DNA from: an uncultured Prevotella sp.
Lineage (GTDB): Bacteria; Bacteroidota; Bacteroidia; Bacteroidales; Bacteroidaceae
Direction: 5' to 3'
DNA: 9,466 nt
Assembly (NCBI GenBank): GCA_937877685.1
Contig: CALFGU010000022.1
Location: forward strand, 1 to 9,466
Positions 6,487 through 9,466 of this stretch are shown here, in pieces (the stretch's first letter is position 1; every line of letters starts with the position of its first letter). The notes under the pieces are model-generated. The model ran no database searches, was not told where the DNA came from, and saw only the letters and a program-made list of their open reading frames with translations. The position numbers were made by a program, and so were the translations under genes.

Positions 6487-8943
6487 ATGGAAAACAACAA
6501 GCAAAACACTATTGAATCGGAAAATGAATTGCAGTTCACCGATCTGATGAAGATTTGCTACGGACACCTCAAATTGAATTGGTGGTGGTTCGTACTGTCA
6601 GTCATTGTGTGTTTAATTGGTGGTTACATCTACCTCCAACGTCAACCTCGCATCTACCAAAGTCAGGCTGTGATGCTTATCGAAAACATGGACCCTTCAG
6701 GAATGGGCAGTTTCGGCAGAAACAATCGTGGCAACATGAATTCCTTATTGGAACTCAACGGTATTACTGTGGGTGACAATTTGAAGAATGAAATCTTCGT
6801 ACTCTCTTCTTACCGCTTGATGGAGCGCGTAGTTGATAGTTTGGACTTAAACGTAGAATATTCTATCGCAGAATCTCTCCATTCTCGCTCGCTTTATCGT
6901 GGCACACCCTTCGTAGCAGAGTTTGGCGACAGCGTTCCTGAATTCGTTCGTTTCGAAGTTAAGGTTTTGAACCCCACTCAGTATGAGTTGCGCCAACTTT
7001 CCGCTTTGTTTGAAGGCGCTCCCGAACCTACGGAGTTTGAACAGAAACTTACGGGTGAATTTGGCACAGCGCTTGAAACACCTGTCGGACCTATCTGCTT
7101 GACAAAGCAGGAAGAGATTTTCGAAAGTCTTGAAGATAAGGACGGCAAATTCACTCAATGTGAAATCACTGTAAACCGCAGTTCTATTAAGAGTGCAACA
7201 AAGGCTTTCCGTGCTAGAATGTCAGCGTCAGAGTACGACAAGGAAAGTTCATTGATTGTTTTGGCATGCAACGACGATAACGTAGCGCGCGCCAACGACG
7301 TTTTGAACGAAATCTTCTTAGCATACAAGCGCGACGCGGTGGAATATAAAAACCGCATTGCCCAAAGCACGGCGGAATTTATCGACAGCAGAATCGATTT
7401 GATTTCTAAGGAACTTAACGATGTGGAAGATTCTTACGAATCATTCATGGAAGCCAACCAACTTGTTGACCTCAAGATGGACGCCTCTGCCTACATCGCA
7501 GAAACTAACGAGGCACGCAAGCAATTACTCGCCTTGGAAACAGAATTGGCTGTGTCAAACTACCTCACAGAGTACTTAATCAAGCACTCAAATGACGAAC
7601 AACCCATCCCCGTTCTCGGAGGTTTAGGAACAGCAAGCACAGCGTTGGCAACACAAATCGCTGAATACAACAAATTACTCATGGAGCGCACACGCCGTAC
7701 GGAAAACGCTTCAGACCAAAACCCTCGTATTCGCGAATTAAATAAATACATCACCGGCCTTTACGCTTCAATCAAGGCAGGTTTAGAAAGCAACATCAAG
7801 GCTCTCGAATTGAAACTTGCTGATGCACGTAAGCAGAACCACAAGGTTAATGCCCGCATCAACAAACTCCCTGAAAAGCAACGCCGCGCTATTGACATTG
7901 AGCGCCAAAAGTTGTTGAAGGAAACGCTTTACACTTACCTTTTGAACAAACGCGAAGAAGTTGCCCTTCAGTTGGCGATTGAAGAAGCGAATGTACGTCT
8001 TGTTGAAGAACCTATGGCAGGCACTAACCCCATTAGCCCTCGCCGTTCAATCATTCTCTTTGCAAGTTTCATCATTGGTTTGCTTATCCCCGCTGGTATC
8101 TTGTTCCTCCTCGAACAATTCAATACTAAGGCAAAGCGTCGCCATGATATTGAAAAGGCAACAAGTGTGCCCATCGTGGGTGAAATTCCTGAATGGAAAA
8201 ATCACCAAGATGCGCAAACCATTGCGGATGTTAAATCTGACTCTCCTATTGCCGAGGCATTCCGTGTGTTGCGCTATCAGTTGGATTTCTTCCGCCACAA
8301 CGCTAAGGTGTATGTTGTAACGTCAAGTACACCTCACCAGGGTAAGTCATTTACTTCTAAGAACCTCGCTACCGTACTTGGTATGGCGGAAAAGAGAGTT
8401 CTTATCGTGGATGCCGACATCCGTAAGCGCTCTATCAGTCGTGCGCTCTCAAACACGAAGCGTCAAGGTTTGACTTCTTATCTTAACGAAGAGGCAAGTA
8501 CAAGAAGTCTTGCTTCATACGTTGAAAAGGATAGTGTTTATCCCGGTGTAGACTTCCTCCCTGGCGGTATTATGCCCCCCAACCCCACAGAGTTGTTGAT
8601 GTCTTCACGTTTGGAAGAACTTATTGAAGAAGCGAAGCAAACGTATGACTATATCGTTATCGACACTACGCCTATGCTCTCCGTAGCTGACGCAAGCATC
8701 GTTGACCGTGTAGCAGACGTGACACTCTTCGTTATCCGCATGGGTGTTGAAGAACTTTCGTTCCTCCCACAACTCGACAAGTTGAACCGCGACAAGAAAT
8801 TGCGTAACATGGCTCTCGTTCTTAACGACATTGACCTCCGTAAGAGTTACGGATATGGCTATGGTTACGGTTATTCTTACGGTTACGGTTACGGCGAAAA
8901 CCATGGCAAGAAAAAGAGAAAGGGACTCTTCGGTAAGAAGTAG
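6487..8943 (+). CDS. Wzc-like polysaccharide co-polymerase with BY-kinase domain and Tyr-rich tail
   Basis: An 818-residue inner-membrane protein that should control chain length and export of capsule or exopolysaccharide through autophosphorylation on tyrosine. Order of parts: cytosolic N-terminus; Wzz-type segment with first membrane helix at about 34-50; a long periplasmic part, largely helical and probably coiled coil at about 285-500; a GNVR-type block (LPEKQRRAIDIERQ to about 500); second membrane helix at about 521-542; then the kinase. The kinase has the EX2RX2R oligomerisation motif (EAFRVLR, 590-596), Walker A SSTPHQGKS (613-621, Lys620), Walker A' VLIVDAD (Asp642, Asp644) and Walker B IVID (Asp726). 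The tail has Tyr at 788, 790, 792, 794, 796, 798, 800 and 802, alternating with Gly apart from one Ser, before a Lys-rich end. The P-loop has HQ where GE is common. No wza, flippase or glycosyltransferase gene is in the window, so the partner locus must lie elsewhere. ATG at 6487 has no properly spaced Shine-Dalgarno sequence. Confidence 0.93.
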   Translation: MENNKQNTIESENELQFTDLMKICYGHLKLNWWWFVLSVIVCLIGGYIYLQRQPRIYQSQAVMLIENMDPSGMGSFGRNNRGNMNSLLELNGITVGDNLKNEIFVLSSYRLMERVVDSLDLNVEYSIAESLHSRSLYRGTPFVAEFGDSVPEFVRFEVKVLNPTQYELRQLSALFEGAPEPTEFEQKLTGEFGTALETPVGPICLTKQEEIFESLEDKDGKFTQCEITVNRSSIKSATKAFRARMSASEYDKESSLIVLACNDDNVARANDVLNEIFLAYKRDAVEYKNRIAQSTAEFIDSRIDLISKELNDVEDSYESFMEANQLVDLKMDASAYIAETNEARKQLLALETELAVSNYLTEYLIKHSNDEQPIPVLGGLGTASTALATQIAEYNKLLMERTRRTENASDQNPRIRELNKYITGLYASIKAGLESNIKALELKLADARKQNHKVNARINKLPEKQRRAIDIERQKLLKETLYTYLLNKREEVALQLAIEEANVRLVEEPMAGTNPISPRRSIILFASFIIGLLIPAGILFLLEQFNTKAKRRHDIEKATSVPIVGEIPEWKNHQDAQTIADVKSDSPIAEAFRVLRYQLDFFRHNAKVYVVTSSTPHQGKSFTSKNLATVLGMAEKRVLIVDADIRKRSISRALSNTKRQGLTSYLNEEASTRSLASYVEKDSVYPGVDFLPGGIMPPNPTELLMSSRLEELIEEAKQTYDYIVIDTTPMLSVADASIVDRVADVTLFVIRMGVEELSFLPQLDKLNRDKKLRNMALVLNDIDLRKSYGYGYGYGYSYGYGYGENHGKKKRKGLFGKK
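8848..8892 (+). repeat. In-frame Gly-Tyr hexanucleotide repeat at the kinase C-terminus
   Basis: Eight TAY codons alternate with GGN codons (one TCT), making a degenerate 6-bp tandem repeat inside the Wzc-like gene. It encodes the tyrosine cluster that BY-kinases autophosphorylate. Because the unit is two codons long, gain or loss of a unit would change the tyrosine number without breaking the frame. The codons vary (TAC/TAT, GGA/GGC/GGT), which would damp slippage. Confidence 0.85.
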
Positions 8944-8965
8944 TAACCTTATCTTCTCAGCATAA

Positions 8966-9010
8966 CAAAGGCAGAGCCGGATGCGGAGCGCAATCAGGGC
9001 TCTGCCTTTG
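8966..9010 (+). terminator. Strong hairpin after the Wzc-like gene, probable terminator
   Basis: CAAAGGCAGAGCC at 8966-8978 is perfectly complementary to GGCTCTGCCTTTG at 8998-9010, a 13-bp stem. The loop can fold further (GATGCG against CGC-A-ATC). It starts 22 bp after the stop codon. Only TTTG follows on the stem edge, with no long T-run, so termination is likely but less certain than for the hairpin at 1744. Confidence 0.65.
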
Positions 9011-9077
9011 TACACGCCATAAAAATAACCTTACGAAGAGCATATCTATAATAGGAAAAACAAAAAGTAATTTCCCG

Positions 9078-9117
9078 CGCACAATAAGTAACTTTGAACG
9101 CACAATAAGTAACTTTG
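9078..9117 (+). repeat. Two perfect 19-bp direct repeats carrying -7-like boxes
   Basis: CGCACAATAAGTAACTTTG occurs at 9078-9096 and again at 9099-9117, a period of 21 bp, which is two turns of the helix. Each copy ends in TAACTTTG (9089-9096 and 9110-9117), an exact match to the Bacteroidota -7 consensus. It lies about 240 bp upstream of alaS and may be a tandem promoter for it, or a repeated protein-binding site. The core ACAATAAGTAAC also occurs in inverse orientation at 4002-4013. Confidence 0.7.
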
Positions 9118-9125
9118 TAGTGCCT

Positions 9126-9222
9126 TAAAGGTTAGGAAGTTGAAGGTTCTGAGGTTAAGAGGTTTGAAGTTCTGAAGTAAGAGGTTGAAGTTCTGAAGTT
9201 AAGAAGTTTAAGGTTCTGAAGT
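9126..9222 (+). repeat. Purine-rich GGTT/GAAGTT degenerate tandem repeat
   Basis: Nearly 100 bp made of variants of AGGTT and TTGAAGTTCTGAAGT. The longest internal repeat is TTGAAGTTCTGAAGT at 9164-9178 and again at 9185-9199, a period of 21 bp. The + strand is strongly purine-biased. It resembles the patch at 1821-1860, so it is a dispersed family in this genome. It is not coding in any convincing frame. The 130 bp between it and alaS hold an AT-rich stretch (about 9280-9300, TATATTATATATA) but no recognisable promoter box. Confidence 0.6.
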
Positions 9223-9356
9223 GACCCAACCATTCGCCAAGACTGCGCCCCACGACCCCAAACGTGCACGCTGAAATTACCTACACATTATATTATATAT
9301 ACGCGTACACATCCAATCATTCACTTAAAAATAACATAGCCCCACGCTATACCATT

Positions 9357-9466
9357 ATGATGACAGCAAAAGAAATACGTGAATCGTATAAAAAGTTTTT
9401 TGAGCAACAAGGTCACCTCATTGTGCCCTCTGCTCCCATGGTCATTAAGGATGACCCCACACTTAT
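9357..9466 (+). CDS. alaS: Alanyl-tRNA synthetase, N-terminal fragment (3' end cut off by window edge)
   Basis: The first 36 residues of the enzyme that charges tRNA-Ala; the remaining 800 or so lie beyond the window. The fragment begins MMTAKEIRESYKKFF and continues with EQQGHLIVPSAPMV and DDPTL, which matches the conserved AlaRS start (EIR, FF, GH, VPS, DPTL) leading into class II motif 1. Two ATG codons stand in tandem (9357 and 9360), and either could be the start; I give the upstream one. No Shine-Dalgarno sequence is present. The long upstream gap contains tandem -7-like boxes at 9089-9117 that may drive it. Confidence 0.93.
   Translation, partial: MMTAKEIRESYKKFFEQQGHLIVPSAPMVIKDDPTL

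Noticed and set aside
8605..9015. 136-residue minus-strand ORF with alternating Val/Thr runs
   Set aside because: It is the complement of the Gly-Tyr repeat and the kinase 3' end, and starts in the terminator hairpin.

Overview
The window looks like chromosomal DNA from a Bacteroidota, most likely a Prevotella-type Bacteroidales. The grounds are three: TAACTTTG boxes of the Bacteroidota -7 type (TAnnTTTG) upstream of genes, starts without usable Shine-Dalgarno sequences, and protein families of the Bacteroidales kind (a fused Wzc-type kinase with a Gly-Tyr tail, a long M24B aminopeptidase, a type I asparaginase). The genus is inferred from the look of the proteins, not from a search.

Layout: (1) 1-1706 (+), the 3' 95% or so of an Xaa-Pro aminopeptidase gene, followed by a clear intrinsic terminator. 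(2) 1782-2022, an intergenic patch of AGGTT-rich repeats with inverted symmetry. (3) 2023-3537 (+), a secreted two-domain hydrolase joining a complete endonuclease/exonuclease/phosphatase (EEP) domain to a complete SGNH/GDSL esterase domain. (4) 3538-4065, a convergent intergenic region with a three-copy tandem array (period about 105 bp) of long hairpins, then a long symmetric hairpin that probably terminates the leftward genes. (5) 4066-6036 (-), a leftward pair: cytosolic L-asparaginase, then a lipid A-type acyltransferase 84 bp later. (6) 6037-6486, a 450-bp divergent promoter region with a -7 box facing each way and a 27-bp interrupted palindrome. (7) 6487-8943 (+), a Wzc-like polysaccharide co-polymerase/BY-kinase ending in eight alternating tyrosines. 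(8) 8944-9356, a terminator-like hairpin, a 19-bp direct repeat carrying tandem -7-like boxes, and another GGTT/GAAGTT-rich patch. (9) 9357-9466 (+), the 5' end of alanyl-tRNA synthetase.

The protein genes are mostly housekeeping and envelope functions: peptide and asparagine turnover, lipid A acylation, and control of surface polysaccharide export. They do not form one pathway. I see no defence system, phage, transposase, CRISPR array, rRNA or tRNA. The less ordinary content is the intergenic repeat families and the EEP-SGNH fusion. No complete new biological system can be supported from this sequence alone.
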